From assembly GCA_903885375.1 (NCBI GenBank), contig CAISIK010000081.1, forward strand, positions 1-64,000: a DNA stretch of 64,000 nucleotides. The letters run 5' to 3'. Of this stretch, positions 17,341-25,932 are shown piece after piece. The position numbers were made by a program, and so were the translations under genes. The notes beneath the pieces were generated by a model, which was given only the letters and a program-made list of their open reading frames with translations, had not been told where the DNA came from and ran no database searches. The stretch's first letter is position 1; every line of letters starts with the position of its first letter. Source of the DNA: an uncultured Pseudomonadota bacterium. Its GTDB lineage: Bacteria > Myxococcota_A > UBA796 > SXON01.

Positions 17341-19085
17341 GGCAGGAGCGACTCCAGGCTCGTGGGGGAGGACAGCACGCGCGCGGCGCCCGCGCGCAAC
17401 AGGAGGGTGGTGGTGGCCACGAGCGCCTCGGCCGAATCACCCTCGGCCGGCGGGGCGTGGATGCCGATGGGCACGACACCGGCGGCCCGGGCGGCGCGCA
17501 CGTCGTCGACCGTGTCGCCGAGCATCCAGGCGTGGCGCACGCCAAGGCGCGCGAGGGCGAGGTTCACCGGGGCCGGGTCGGGCTTCGAGGCCGCCTCGCC
17601 CATCACCACGGTCACCTCGAAGAGCCCCTGCCAGCCTTCCCGCTCGATGAGCTCGTCGGCATCCCGACGCGGGCGGCCCGTGACCATCGCGATCCGGTAG
17701 CGCGCCTGAAGCCGCTCGAGCATGGCGCGGTCCACGCGGGCGCGCTCCGTGAGCTTGAGCCCGGGGGTGGCGCCCTCGCCCTGGTACAGCCGCTCGAATA
17801 CCTCGGTCACGGACGCGAGGCTCGCCTCCACGCCGTGCGCGCGCAGGAGCGAGCGCGTGAGCACCCAGTCGTTGTTGGCATCGCCGGCCGCCTTGGCGGC
17901 GGCGATCTCCTCGGCGGTGACGACCACGCCGAACGTGCGGGCCGTGGCGATGATGGCCTCGCGGTAGCTGCGCGACACCTCCACCAGCACGCCGTCCGCG
18001 TCGAACAGGAGGGCCTCCGGCGCCAGCACCGCCCGGAAGGCGTGGCGCACCCGCTCACGCTCGCCGGGCGCGCCCGGCACGTTGACGCGGATGGCATCGG
18101 CGAGCGTGGCGTGGCCGGGCCAGCCCCGCACGCCGATGCCCAGCCCCGCCATGCCCTCCACCACCCAGGCCGCCCGCGGCGTCCGCGCGAAAACAAAGTT
18201 GGCCTGCGAGCGCTGGGCATCGAGCCCGAGGCCCCGCAGGCCCTCGGTCAGCTCGTCGCGGTCGGCGCGCACCTGGGCGATGTAGGCCTCGGAGGCGTCG
18301 GCGTCGTCGGTGACCCGCGCTTCCGCGAGGAACAGGCTCGGCCCGGACACGGAGTAGGGGTTTCCGGCCACGCGCAGCGCCCCGATGGCCGCCATGGGGC
18401 CCACCGCGTAGCCCACCCGCAGCCCCGCGAGCCCCCACGCCTTCGAGAGCGTGCGGAACGCCACGGCGTTGGGGAGCTCCGCCACCACGGCGGTGAGGTC
18501 CTCGTCGGCGAACTCGATGTACGCGAGGTCCACCAGCAGGAGCACGCCGGGCAGCGCGGCGGAGAGGCGCCGGAGCGCCGCGGCCGTGATGACCTGGCCG
18601 GTCGGGTTGTTGGGGCTGACCACGGCCACCACGGAGGTGTCCGGCCGCACTGCGGCGAGCACCGCCTCGATCGGCCATTCGCCGCCCGGCCAGGCCACCT
18701 CGTGGATGGCCGCGCCGGCCCAGCGCGCGTAGCGGGCGATCATCTCGAAGGTGGGCACGGGCAGCACGATCGAGCGCCCCGGCGCGAGGTAGGCGCGGCA
18801 GGCGCGGTCGAGCGCGTCATCGCCCCCGGCGGTCACCAGCACGCGGTCGGCGGGGAGCCCGTGTCGGCGGGCGAGCGCGGCCTGCAGCGAGCGGGCGTCG
18901 GGGTAGCTGCGCACGAGCGCGTCGGGGTCGGCGCCGCGGAGGCGCTCGAACAGGTCGGGCGGCGCGGGGAGGCCGCCGATGCCGTCGAGCAGCAGGTCCA
19001 TCGGCGCGGGGTGGCGCGGCACCTGGTAGGCCACCATCCCGGCGATGGCCGGTGAAGGGGTCGGCAGCGGGCTCGGCTCGGGCAT
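17337..19085 (-). CDS. hisC: HisC aminotransferase fused to a HAD phosphatase domain
   Basis: A 582-residue fusion. Residues 1 to about 350 are a fold-type I aminotransferase of the HisC family (VSPNNPTGQV, the PLP lysine in FRTLSKAWGLAGLRVGY, NPYSVSG). From about 357 on there is a HAD subfamily-I hydrolase: LLFDADGVLVEVSRSY (nucleophile Asp), VTGRPRRDADELI, GEAASKPDPAPVN and MLGDTVDDVRAARAAG. HisC makes histidinol phosphate; the attached HAD domain is the obvious candidate for the missing histidinol-phosphate phosphatase, since no HisN, PHP-type HisK or HisB-N is in the operon. That assignment is inference. ATG 19085 shares its A with the hisG stop (TGATG). Confidence 0.9.
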   Translation of the reverse strand: MPEPSPLPTPSPAIAGMVAYQVPRHPAPMDLLLDGIGGLPAPPDLFERLRGADPDALVRSYPDARSLQAALARRHGLPADRVLVTAGGDDALDRACRAYLAPGRSIVLPVPTFEMIARYARWAGAAIHEVAWPGGEWPIEAVLAAVRPDTSVVAVVSPNNPTGQVITAAALRRLSAALPGVLLLVDLAYIEFADEDLTAVVAELPNAVAFRTLSKAWGLAGLRVGYAVGPMAAIGALRVAGNPYSVSGPSLFLAEARVTDDADASEAYIAQVRADRDELTEGLRGLGLDAQRSQANFVFARTPRAAWVVEGMAGLGIGVRGWPGHATLADAIRVNVPGAPGERERVRHAFRAVLAPEALLFDADGVLVEVSRSYREAIIATARTFGVVVTAEEIAAAKAAGDANNDWVLTRSLLRAHGVEASLASVTEVFERLYQGEGATPGLKLTERARVDRAMLERLQARYRIAMVTGRPRRDADELIEREGWQGLFEVTVVMGEAASKPDPAPVNLALARLGVRHAWMLGDTVDDVRAARAAGVVPIGIHAPPAEGDSAEALVATTTLLLRAGAARVLSSPTSLESLLP

Positions 19086-20053
19086 CAGGGGATGATCTGG
19101 CTGGGCTCGGTCACGAGGATGTCGGACCCGCCATTGCGCCGGATCACCGGGATCAGCTCGGGCACGAGCTTGCGTTGCACCGCCACCTTCACCGCAAAGC
19201 CGTGGCCGCCGTGCAGCGGCGCCACGGTGGGCACCTTCATGCACGGCAGGATCGCCACCATCCGCTCCAGGTCGTTCGCGCCCACGTTGAGCTCGAGGAT
19301 CACGCGCGACCGGGCATCCACCACCGACCGCAGGAGCATCGCGAGGTGCTCGATGCGCTCGCGACGGGCCGGATCGGCCCAGCACGCGGGGTGGGCCCAG
19401 AGGCGGGTGCTGCTGTGCAGGAGCGTGTCGAAGATTTCGAGGCCGTTGGCGACAAGCGTGGAGCCGGAGGCGGTGTTGTCCACGATGAAGTCCGCATCTT
19501 CCGGGGGGAAGACCTCGGTGGCGCCGTAGCTGCGCACCACGTCGGCGGTGAGCCCGTTCCGGGCGATCCACTGGCGGGTGAGCGACTCGTACTCGCTCGC
19601 CACGAGCCAGCTCCGGCCCGCGGGGAGCGCGCCGCCCAGGAGCAGCTCGCGGGGCGCCGCGGCCACGAGCCGCACGGGATCGAGCCCGAGGTCGAGCACC
19701 TCCACCAGCTCGGCGCCCTTCTCGGCCACCCAGTCGGCGCCGGCGAAGCCCACGTCGCGCGTGCCGTGGTGGAGCATCTCCACGATGGTCTGCGGCTTGA
19801 GGATCTTGGTCTCGAACCCGGCCAGCCCGAGGATCGGCCGATAGGCGCGCGCGCCCACCTTGAGCGGCAGGCCAGCGTCGGCGAGCAGGCGCACGACGGA
19901 GTCGTACATCCGGCCCTTGGGGATGGCGAGGTGCAGGGGCGCGACCAGGGAGGCTCCGGGGGGCCGGGTGCATATCCCGCCGGCCGCGCCGAGATGCGCG
20001 CCTGCCCCGGCCTCCCCCGAGGTTGGGTCGCGGCGCATCTCCCCTTCGCCCAT
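19085..20053 (-). CDS. hisG: ATP phosphoribosyltransferase, long form
   Basis: HisG, first step of histidine synthesis and the usual point of feedback inhibition. The homologous part starts at LHLAIPKGRMYDSVVRLLAD and runs to the end in about 290 residues. The last third is the HisG C-terminal regulatory domain (MVAILPCMKVPTVAPLHGGH), so this is the long form, which needs no HisZ. The 13-residue PRPP-loop area is seen as FIVDNTASGSTLVANG. The true start is unsettled: ATG 20053 and ATG 20038 give a non-homologous 33-38 residue leader, while a CTG at 19948 preceded by GGAG would start right before the homology. It is the first gene of the operon, divergent from the acyltransferase at 20073. Confidence 0.92.
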   Translation of the reverse strand: MGEGEMRRDPTSGEAGAGAHLGAAGGICTRPPGASLVAPLHLAIPKGRMYDSVVRLLADAGLPLKVGARAYRPILGLAGFETKILKPQTIVEMLHHGTRDVGFAGADWVAEKGAELVEVLDLGLDPVRLVAAAPRELLLGGALPAGRSWLVASEYESLTRQWIARNGLTADVVRSYGATEVFPPEDADFIVDNTASGSTLVANGLEIFDTLLHSSTRLWAHPACWADPARRERIEHLAMLLRSVVDARSRVILELNVGANDLERMVAILPCMKVPTVAPLHGGHGFAVKVAVQRKLVPELIPVIRRNGGSDILVTEPSQIIP

Positions 20054-20072
20054 CCGGTTAGTTCAGCCGGGA

Positions 20073-20993
20073 ATGCTGGCCCGCCGCCTCGTGAGCTTCC
20101 CTCTCCTCGTGGTGGCGTGCATCCTCGCGTGGGCCGCGAGCCCGCTGCTCCTCGCCGCGGCGCTCTTGATGGATGTGTTCCGGGGGCGGCTCCTCACCAC
20201 GCGCTTCCTGTGCTTCATCCTCGTCCTGCTCACTTGCGAGCTGGCCGGGGTGGTGGCGGGCATCAGCATCGGCACCGACCCGAAGCTGAACTTCGCGCTG
20301 CAGCGGGCCTGGGCGGGGCAGCTCTGGGGGTGGGCGTGCCGGCTCTACGGGCTGAAGCTGGAAGTGAGCGGCGACCGCCTGCCCCGCGGCGCGTTCGTGA
20401 GCTTCTGGCGCCACGCCAGCTACGCCGACACCGTGCTCCCCATCCTCACGATGGCGAGCCCATCGAGGTTTCCGCGCTACGTGCTCAAACGCGAGCTGTT
20501 GTGGGACCCCTGCCTCGACCTCGTGGGCAACCGGCTCCCCAACCTGTTCGTGCGGCGCGAGGGCGGCACCGAGGCCCAGCTGGCCGAGCTGGCGGCGCTC
20601 GGGTCCACCGCCGGCCCGCAAGACTTCGTGGTGCTGTACCCCGAGGGCACCCGCTTCACGCCCGAGCGCCAGGCCCGCGCGCGCGAGAAGGTCCCGCCGG
20701 AGTGGAAGGAGGCGGCGCTCGCGCTCACCCACACGCTCCCGCCGCGCCCCGCCGGCGCGCTCGCGCTCCTCGACGCGGGCCACGACGTCGTCTTCGCCGG
20801 GCACACCGGCCTCGAAGGGGCGGCGAAGCTGGGCGGGCTCCTCCGCGGCTCGGTGATCGGCTCCACGGTGCGGGTGAACTTCCGCGTGGTGCGCGCGGCC
20901 GACGTGCCGGTGGAGCGGGAGGCGCGGATCGGCTGGCTGTACGCCGAGTGGGCGCGGATCAACGAGATCGTGGCCGCGCAGGTCGGCGGGTAG
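20073..20993 (+). CDS. membrane lysophospholipid acyltransferase, AGPAT/LCLAT-like
   Basis: A 306-residue protein with hydrophobic segments near the N terminus (about 8-32 and 48-70) and the acyltransferase blocks FWRHASYADT (HX4D, catalytic His/Asp), RYVLKRELLW, GNRLPNLFVRR and VLYPEGTRFTPE. The layout resembles the eukaryote-like AGPAT/LCLAT branch more than E. coli PlsC. It should acylate a lysophospholipid at the inner membrane. ATG 20073 is used; TTAGTT at 20058-20063 may be its -10 box. It is divergent from hisG and unrelated to that operon. Confidence 0.8.
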   Translation: MLARRLVSFPLLVVACILAWAASPLLLAAALLMDVFRGRLLTTRFLCFILVLLTCELAGVVAGISIGTDPKLNFALQRAWAGQLWGWACRLYGLKLEVSGDRLPRGAFVSFWRHASYADTVLPILTMASPSRFPRYVLKRELLWDPCLDLVGNRLPNLFVRREGGTEAQLAELAALGSTAGPQDFVVLYPEGTRFTPERQARAREKVPPEWKEAALALTHTLPPRPAGALALLDAGHDVVFAGHTGLEGAAKLGGLLRGSVIGSTVRVNFRVVRAADVPVEREARIGWLYAEWARINEIVAAQVGG

Positions 20994-21307
20994 CGAACGG
21001 GGGGTGGGCGATGGCCGGTTCCCGTCCGCTCCGCGCGAGGGCGGTCGGTGGCCATCGCAGCGCCGTTGGTCGGGCCGTCCGCGGGGCGGGCGCAAGGTCC
21101 CGATTACCACGCTTCGTCCGCCTCCCGGAAGTCCTGCATCCCCTCCGCCGCGTCCGAGTCCGTGACCCCTCGCGAATCGCCCGTCGACCGCGCCGCAACG
21201 CGCCCCTGCATGCGCCCACCCCGCGACCGGGCAAACGCGCGTTGCCCAACCACCCCGGTAGAACTCCGCACCGGCGGATGGAATTCCCGAAGAGGCCAGC
21301 ACGCGAT
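20994..21307. other. intergenic segment between convergent genes
   Basis: About 310 bp between the acyltransferase and the minus-strand lipoprotein. I see no conserved reading frame, RNA gene or strong terminator stem. The composition is a little less G+C-rich towards 21240-21300 (GGAATTCCCGAAG). Confidence 0.4.
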
Positions 21308-21763
21308 CTACCCGCCCGACTCCTCCTCGCAGGTGAGCCCTTCGAGCTCGGAAACGCCCTCGAAGAACCAGCTCGCGTAGTCGTAGGAGAGCGCCCCCTC
21401 GCCGTCGCGGCCCTGGCCGAAGAGGGTGGGCTCGCAGTCGGCGTCGCAGGGGCGGACGGAGGCGGTGGTGGAGCAGCCGAGGTTGTCGGCGAGGCAGGTG
21501 ATGCAAGCGGCGGCCGTGGGGCTCGCGCCCTCCTCCACGCAGCCCGCTTCGCAGGTGGCGCGGGCGGCGTCGGGGTCGTCGAAGCTGCACGTCCAGTCGT
21601 CGGGGTTGCCGCCCTCATCGGCCGCCACGCGGGGGGCCACGTAACTTTCGGTGCAGAGCACGGTGCGGTCGCAAAGCAGCGCGCATTGTGCTTCGAGCTC
21701 GGTGGGGCCGGTGTCCGGTGCGGGGTCGGGGCAGCCGGCGAGGAGAAGGAGGAGGAGCTGCAC
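21308..21763 (-). CDS. small Cys-rich lipoprotein
   Basis: A 151-residue predicted lipoprotein: VQLLLLLLAGC gives a lipobox at Cys11 without any positive charge before it. The mature protein contains about ten further Cys in spaced pairs (CALLCDRTVLC, CEAGC, CITC, CDADC), suggesting disulfide cross-links outside the cytoplasm. No family recognised. The GTG at 21763 is chosen because the signal starts there; TACACA at 21784-21789 (minus strand) could be its -10 box. Confidence 0.6.
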   Translation of the reverse strand: MQLLLLLLAGCPDPAPDTGPTELEAQCALLCDRTVLCTESYVAPRVAADEGGNPDDWTCSFDDPDAARATCEAGCVEEGASPTAAACITCLADNLGCSTTASVRPCDADCEPTLFGQGRDGEGALSYDYASWFFEGVSELEGLTCEEESGG

Positions 21764-21834
21764 GGGCCGTCCGGGATTCCGGATGTGTAGAACCGAATTC
21801 GCTGGACCGCAAGGGCGTTCCGCCCGCGGGAAGC

Positions 21835-22755
21835 CTACGCCTCGTCGGCGCCGATCTCGCCGGAGCGCGCCCCCGCGGAGGGCGGCAGGCGCCCGAACTC
21901 GATCCCCTCCACGTCGAGGTGCACGATGACGTCGGTGTTGGGGAGCGCGGCGGCGAGCGCTTGTTCCACCTGGTGGCTCACCTCGTGGGCGCCGACGAAG
22001 GTGAGGCTGGCGGGGAGCTCCACGTGCACCTGCACGAAGCGGAAGGGGCCGGCGCGGCGGGTGCGGAGGTCGTGCCAGGCGAGCACGGGCGCCCCGAGGG
22101 CCCGGAGCGCCCGCTCCAGCTCGAGCACCTCGTCCTCGGGCAGCGGCCGGTCCATCAGCTCGTCGACCGCCTCCTTGCCGATGCCCCAGACCTCCTTCGA
22201 CATCCAGGCGCTCACCAGCAGCGAGGACACCGCATCGGCCTCGGCGCGGCCGGTGACCGCGGTGACGGCGAGCCCGAGGAGCACGGCCCCGCCCGTGAGG
22301 AGGTCCATGCGGTAGTGCACCGCGTCGGCCCCGACGACCAGCGAGCCCGACCGGCGCGCGGCCCGCGCCAGGTAGGTGGAGATCGAGAAGCTGCCGGCCA
22401 TCGAGATGAGCATGCCGATCACGGCGGGGCCGACCTTCGGCGGGGTGGCGGTGCCCGAGAGGAGCGACGCCACGGCGGACCAGACCACGCCGACCACCAC
22501 GCCGGCGAGCAGCACCGCCTGCGTGAGGCTCGCGAGCGCCTCCGCCTTGCCGTGGCCCCAGGGATGGCCCTCGTCGGGGGGCTCGGCCGCGGCCCGCACC
22601 ATGAGCAGGTTCACCCCGGAGACCACCGCATCGCCGAGGCTGTCGGCCGCGGAGGCCATGACCGCTCGCGAGCCGGAGAGCAGCGCCACCACCAGCTTGA
22701 TGGCCCCGAGAAGGAGCGTGGCCAGGATGGCGATGGCGAGCGGGTGAAGCCTCAC
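21835..22755 (-). CDS. cation diffusion facilitator (CDF) metal transporter
   Basis: A 306-residue CDF exporter. The N-terminal six-helix domain holds AADSLGDAVVSGVNLL and GADAVHYRMDLLTGG with the Asp/His metal site, and GHPWGHGKAEALASL in the loop after helix 2. The C-terminal cytosolic domain (HDLRTRRAGPFRFVQVHVEL) is the usual ferredoxin-like dimer domain. It should export Zn, Fe, Mn or a similar divalent ion by proton exchange; the ion cannot be read from the sequence. The GTG start lies 6 nt after a -10-like TAGGAC on the minus strand. Confidence 0.9.
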   Translation of the reverse strand: MRLHPLAIAILATLLLGAIKLVVALLSGSRAVMASAADSLGDAVVSGVNLLMVRAAAEPPDEGHPWGHGKAEALASLTQAVLLAGVVVGVVWSAVASLLSGTATPPKVGPAVIGMLISMAGSFSISTYLARAARRSGSLVVGADAVHYRMDLLTGGAVLLGLAVTAVTGRAEADAVSSLLVSAWMSKEVWGIGKEAVDELMDRPLPEDEVLELERALRALGAPVLAWHDLRTRRAGPFRFVQVHVELPASLTFVGAHEVSHQVEQALAAALPNTDVIVHLDVEGIEFGRLPPSAGARSGEIGADEA

Positions 22756-22761
22756 CGACCG

Positions 22762-22769
22762 GTCCTATC
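22762..22769 (-). promoter_or_regulatory. putative -10 box for a leaderless GTG start
   Basis: On the minus strand GATAGGAC ends 6 nt before the GTG at 22755 of the CDF gene. The box resembles GATTAGGT in front of the gene at 1632. No good -35 box was seen. Confidence 0.35.
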
Positions 22770-22859
22770 CCCCTCCCCGCCCGCCGCCGCGCACCGGGCC
22801 CCAAATCCTGGGGGGCATGATTGGGCATTCCTTGGCCCGGCCCGTTGCCGACCCGCGGG

Positions 22860-22930
22860 TGGTGTTTATGAGTTTGTGGCGTTCAGATATCATTTTTGAC
22901 GGATGCACTGTCTCGAAATTGAAATCCCAG
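22860..22930 (+). promoter_or_regulatory. A+T-rich upstream region, probable promoter of the DUF305 gene
   Basis: This is the most A+T-rich stretch in the window (runs such as GTTTATGAGTTTGTGG and ATATCATTTTTGACGG). TTGACG at 22896-22901 could be a -35 box with a weak A+T-rich -10 region (GAAATTGAAAT) about 14-18 bp on. It lies between the divergent CDF and DUF305 genes. Confidence 0.35.
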
Positions 22931-23006
22931 GAGCCCCTGTGCTTCGACTCGACCTGTGTGCGGAAGCCTCTCGTGTGCGCGAGCCGCGTTCACCCATGGA
23001 GATGTC

Positions 23007-23609
23007 ATGCTGCTTCTAGCCCTCGGAATGGCGTGCGGGGAGCCGATGCCCGCCGCGATGCCCCACCCCCCGATGAAGGCCGCGGAGAAGTCCACGGAAG
23101 CCAGCGCGCGGGTGCCGACGTTCGATCAGGAGTTCATCGACCGGATGGTGGCCCACCACGAGGGTGCCATCGCCATGGCCGCGGTGGGCATGGAGCGCGC
23201 CGACCACCCCGAGCTCGTCACCCTCGCCTCGCGCATGATCACGTCGCAACGCGGCGAGATCAGCCGGATGAAGGGGTGGCGCAAGCAGTGGTACGGGAGC
23301 TCGGAGGTTCCGGGCATGGACATGACCAGCCGGTACGGCGCCACCCCGGTGATGAAGGACACGCTGGGGGCGATCGAGCGGATGAAGGCCGCGGTGCCCT
23401 TCGACCTGGCCTTCCTCGACGCCATGATCCCCCACCACGCCGAAGGCGTGGCGCTCGCGCGCTCCCACCAATCGCACGCCACCCACCCGGAGGTCGAGGC
23501 GATGGCCACCGCGATCATCGAGGACCAGACGGAGGAGATCGCGCAGATGCGGGAGTGGCGGCGGGTGTGGTACCCGGCGGCACCCGAGCTCGCGAGCGCG
23601 CGGGACTGA
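23007..23609 (+). CDS. DUF305 family lipoprotein
   Basis: A 200-residue lipoprotein: MLLLALGMAC puts the lipobox Cys at position 10. Two similar halves each carry the DUF305 helix motif, MVAHHEGAIAMA near residue 48 and MIPHHAEGVALARS near 140, which resemble the His/Met-rich helices of ferritin-like copper-associated proteins. DUF305 proteins are often linked to copper or other metal handling; here the neighbour is a CDF exporter, divergent, which fits a metal-stress role (inference). ATG 23007 is supported by GGAGA just upstream; frames open earlier but without a signal. Confidence 0.82.
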   Translation: MLLLALGMACGEPMPAAMPHPPMKAAEKSTEASARVPTFDQEFIDRMVAHHEGAIAMAAVGMERADHPELVTLASRMITSQRGEISRMKGWRKQWYGSSEVPGMDMTSRYGATPVMKDTLGAIERMKAAVPFDLAFLDAMIPHHAEGVALARSHQSHATHPEVEAMATAIIEDQTEEIAQMREWRRVWYPAAPELASARD

Positions 23610-23614
23610 ACGAA

Positions 23615-23629
23615 CCAGGCGGGGCCTGG
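23615..23629. terminator. short stem-loop between convergent genes
   Basis: CCAGGC-GGG-GCCTGG is a perfect 6-bp stem with a 3-nt loop, located in the 33 bp between the stops of the DUF305 gene and the minus-strand membrane glycosyltransferase-like gene. There is no U-tract, so its terminator role is a guess from position. Confidence 0.3.
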
Positions 23630-23642
23630 CCGGCAGCCCCGG

Positions 23643-25331
23643 TCAGCGCCCGGCCGCCTTCACCAGGGCCTCGAGCGAGGTGGCCGAGCGCGCCAGGACG
23701 AGGGTGGAGGCCTGGCCAACGCCGAACTCCACCGGCCATCGCCGCAACACCTCCACCTCCGGCCCGCCGGCCCCGTCGGCGCGGCTGTACAGCGCGAAGC
23801 ACCGGCCGCGTTCGCACTCGCTCCCGGGCGTGTCCAGCCGCCCGGTGGGCACGTTGGGCACCGGGTACCCGCGCGCGGCCAGCTCGACGGCCACCATCTC
23901 CCCGCGGAGGTGCGGCTCGAGCGTGAGGAGCACCGGCGCACCCCGCCGCGCCCGTACTTCGAGCGGCCGGGACTGCGATTTCAGCCCAAGCTCCTCCGCC
24001 ACTCCCGTGAGAATCGCTTCCAGCGGCCACACGCCGTGATGGGGCAGCGGCGCGTGGGACCGCCAGCGCCTGGGCAGCCGCGTGAACAGGGTGGCAGGCA
24101 GCGCCCGGTCGCGCTCGAGGCGCGACAGGTACAGCGCGCCGTCGTCATGGAGGTCGACCGTGTCTTCCCCGGACCTTGCCCATCGCCAGGAGGCCGAGAA
24201 CGAAAGGCCGGCGAGCACGACGCCGAGGGCCAGGGCCCTCCCGACCCAACGTCGGGGGCCGGGCAGGGGGCCGGGCAGGCGAAGGGCCGCGAGCGGCAGG
24301 GTCATGAGAACCAGCAGGAAGGGCACGAGCGGGAGGAACAGGCGCGCGTGCACGTCGGGGTAGGACACCACGCCGAAGAACCCGCCCGCGGCCCCAGCCG
24401 TCAGCGGGGCAAGCAGGCCGTTCCGCCGCCACAACACCGGCAGGCACAGGAGCCCGGCAAGGCAGGCCCACGCCGCGGGCGCGAGGAGGAAACTGTCCCT
24501 AATCCACCCCAAGAAAACGAGCAGGTCGGCCCAGGTCCACACCCGCGAGGGCGTGGCGTGTACGTGCTTGAACACACTGAGGAGGTGTTCGCGACTCGCC
24601 GCGTACCACGCGCCGCCCAGGACGGCGGGCACGGTGTAGTAGACCGCAAGGTCCAGGAGGTGAAGCCGCGCCCCCTCGCGCTTGCGGAGCAACCCCCACG
24701 CCGCCCCCGCGAGCTGCGCCAGAAAGGTGGCCACCAGCCAGTACAGCGCGGAGGTGTGACTCAGGGAGGCCAGCGCCATGGCTCCCCCTCCCAGCAGCGC
24801 ACGGCGCAGGCGACCCGGCTCCTCCGGCACGGGCAGGAGCGCGTAGGCGAGGGTGAGGAAGGCGGTGGCCGAGAGCGCGAGCATCACCACCGTGCGCTGC
24901 CACCACAGCGTCGGGAAGGTGAAGCAGGCCGCGGCCGCCGCCAACCCCGCCATCCGGCCGGAGACCCGACCGACGAGGAGCCCCGACCCGATGGCGAGGA
25001 TGCCCGCGAAGAGCGCCTGGCTTTCGCGCATGACCGTCACCGACGAGCCGAACCAGCGGAAGGCCGACCAGGCCGCCCAGTGCGTGACCGGCGGGTAGGT
25101 GCTGATGTTCAGGACGATCGGTCGGTTCCACCCGTTCCGAAGCGCGCTCCAGCCGAAGGCCATCACCCCGGAGTGGAGCACGGAGTCCCCGTCGAGCTCG
25201 GGGAGGTTGTCCTCGCGCACCCAGCACACGTGGTCCCAGGCGAAGAAGCCGCCGAGGGCGAGGAGGATCGCCGCGAACGCCCACGATCGCCACGCGCCGG
25301 CCAACCCTCGGGGTGCGGTTGGTCGGGACAT
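23643..25331 (-). CDS. multi-pass membrane protein, GT-C glycosyltransferase-like
   Basis: A 562-residue protein with about 10-12 hydrophobic segments. An acidic loop after the first helix (NLPELDGDSVLHSG) and the soluble C-terminal domain of roughly 170 residues give the layout of GT-C enzymes such as the PMT/ArnT/GT39 and GT83 groups, which take sugars from polyprenyl-phosphate carriers on the periplasmic side. No specific family motif is secure, and the donor and acceptor are unknown. Two more proteins of this general kind lie at 33.2-37.3 kb. The ATG at 25331 is used. Confidence 0.6.
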   Translation of the reverse strand: MSRPTAPRGLAGAWRSWAFAAILLALGGFFAWDHVCWVREDNLPELDGDSVLHSGVMAFGWSALRNGWNRPIVLNISTYPPVTHWAAWSAFRWFGSSVTVMRESQALFAGILAIGSGLLVGRVSGRMAGLAAAAACFTFPTLWWQRTVVMLALSATAFLTLAYALLPVPEEPGRLRRALLGGGAMALASLSHTSALYWLVATFLAQLAGAAWGLLRKREGARLHLLDLAVYYTVPAVLGGAWYAASREHLLSVFKHVHATPSRVWTWADLLVFLGWIRDSFLLAPAAWACLAGLLCLPVLWRRNGLLAPLTAGAAGGFFGVVSYPDVHARLFLPLVPFLLVLMTLPLAALRLPGPLPGPRRWVGRALALGVVLAGLSFSASWRWARSGEDTVDLHDDGALYLSRLERDRALPATLFTRLPRRWRSHAPLPHHGVWPLEAILTGVAEELGLKSQSRPLEVRARRGAPVLLTLEPHLRGEMVAVELAARGYPVPNVPTGRLDTPGSECERGRCFALYSRADGAGGPEVEVLRRWPVEFGVGQASTLVLARSATSLEALVKAAGR

Positions 25332-25417
25332 CGGGGAGCGCCTCCGAAACGCCGCCCTGCGTATTCCGCCCTCCGCGCCGCACCGCGCACTTCACACCAG
25401 CCTGACCACCCGTCCAC

Positions 25418-25425
25418 GCTATGCT
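25418..25425 (+). promoter_or_regulatory. putative -10 box for a leaderless GTG start
   Basis: GCTATGCT ends exactly 6 nt before the GTG at 25432. The same octamer with the same spacing stands before 30410. Confidence 0.42.
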
Positions 25426-25431
25426 GGGTCG

Positions 25432-25932
25432 GTGCCGCTGCTCCTCGTGCTCGCCTGTGAACCCGACCATTCGGGCGATGGGCTCAGGGGTTGCCTCACC
25501 ACGGCCCGCCTCGAAGACGTGCAGATCCAGACCTGGTTCCTCTTCGGCGGCGCGGTGGATGGCGCTGCGCTGCTCGTCGTGGGCGACGAGGAGGGCCAGG
25601 AGCACGAAGCCATCGTGTCGATCGACGGGGCGCTCGTCGGCGGGGTCGTCGAAGGCTCCCTCGCGGTGGGCGGCCCGGTGCCGATGTTCCTGCCCGACGC
25701 CGGGGTGCAGGCCGTCGACCTCATGAGCGTGTACACCGGCGTGGCGAGCAGCGTGGCCGCCGGCGCCGGCCTCTCCACCCACCACCTCGAAAACGAGCGC
25801 GGCGTGCAGATCGACGTGGCGCTGTTCGAGCTGGGCGTGGGCGCGCGGGTGGCCTTCGAAGCGCTGGGCCTCACCCAGGAGGCGGCCTTCACCCCCCGCG
25901 GCGACCGCGCCGACAGCGGAGGCGCGGAGTGA
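25432..25932 (+). CDS. small lipoprotein of unknown function
   Basis: A 166-residue predicted lipoprotein. VPLLLVLAC places the lipobox Cys at position 9 with no positive charge in front. The mature part (after Cys) is mixed beta and ends in an acidic tail; no family recognised. It overlaps the next lipoprotein gene by GTGA, so the two are translationally coupled. Both proteins are outer-envelope candidates. The start is supported by the signal and by the -10-like GCTATGCT six bases upstream. Confidence 0.6.
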   Translation: MPLLLVLACEPDHSGDGLRGCLTTARLEDVQIQTWFLFGGAVDGAALLVVGDEEGQEHEAIVSIDGALVGGVVEGSLAVGGPVPMFLPDAGVQAVDLMSVYTGVASSVAAGAGLSTHHLENERGVQIDVALFELGVGARVAFEALGLTQEAAFTPRGDRADSGGAE

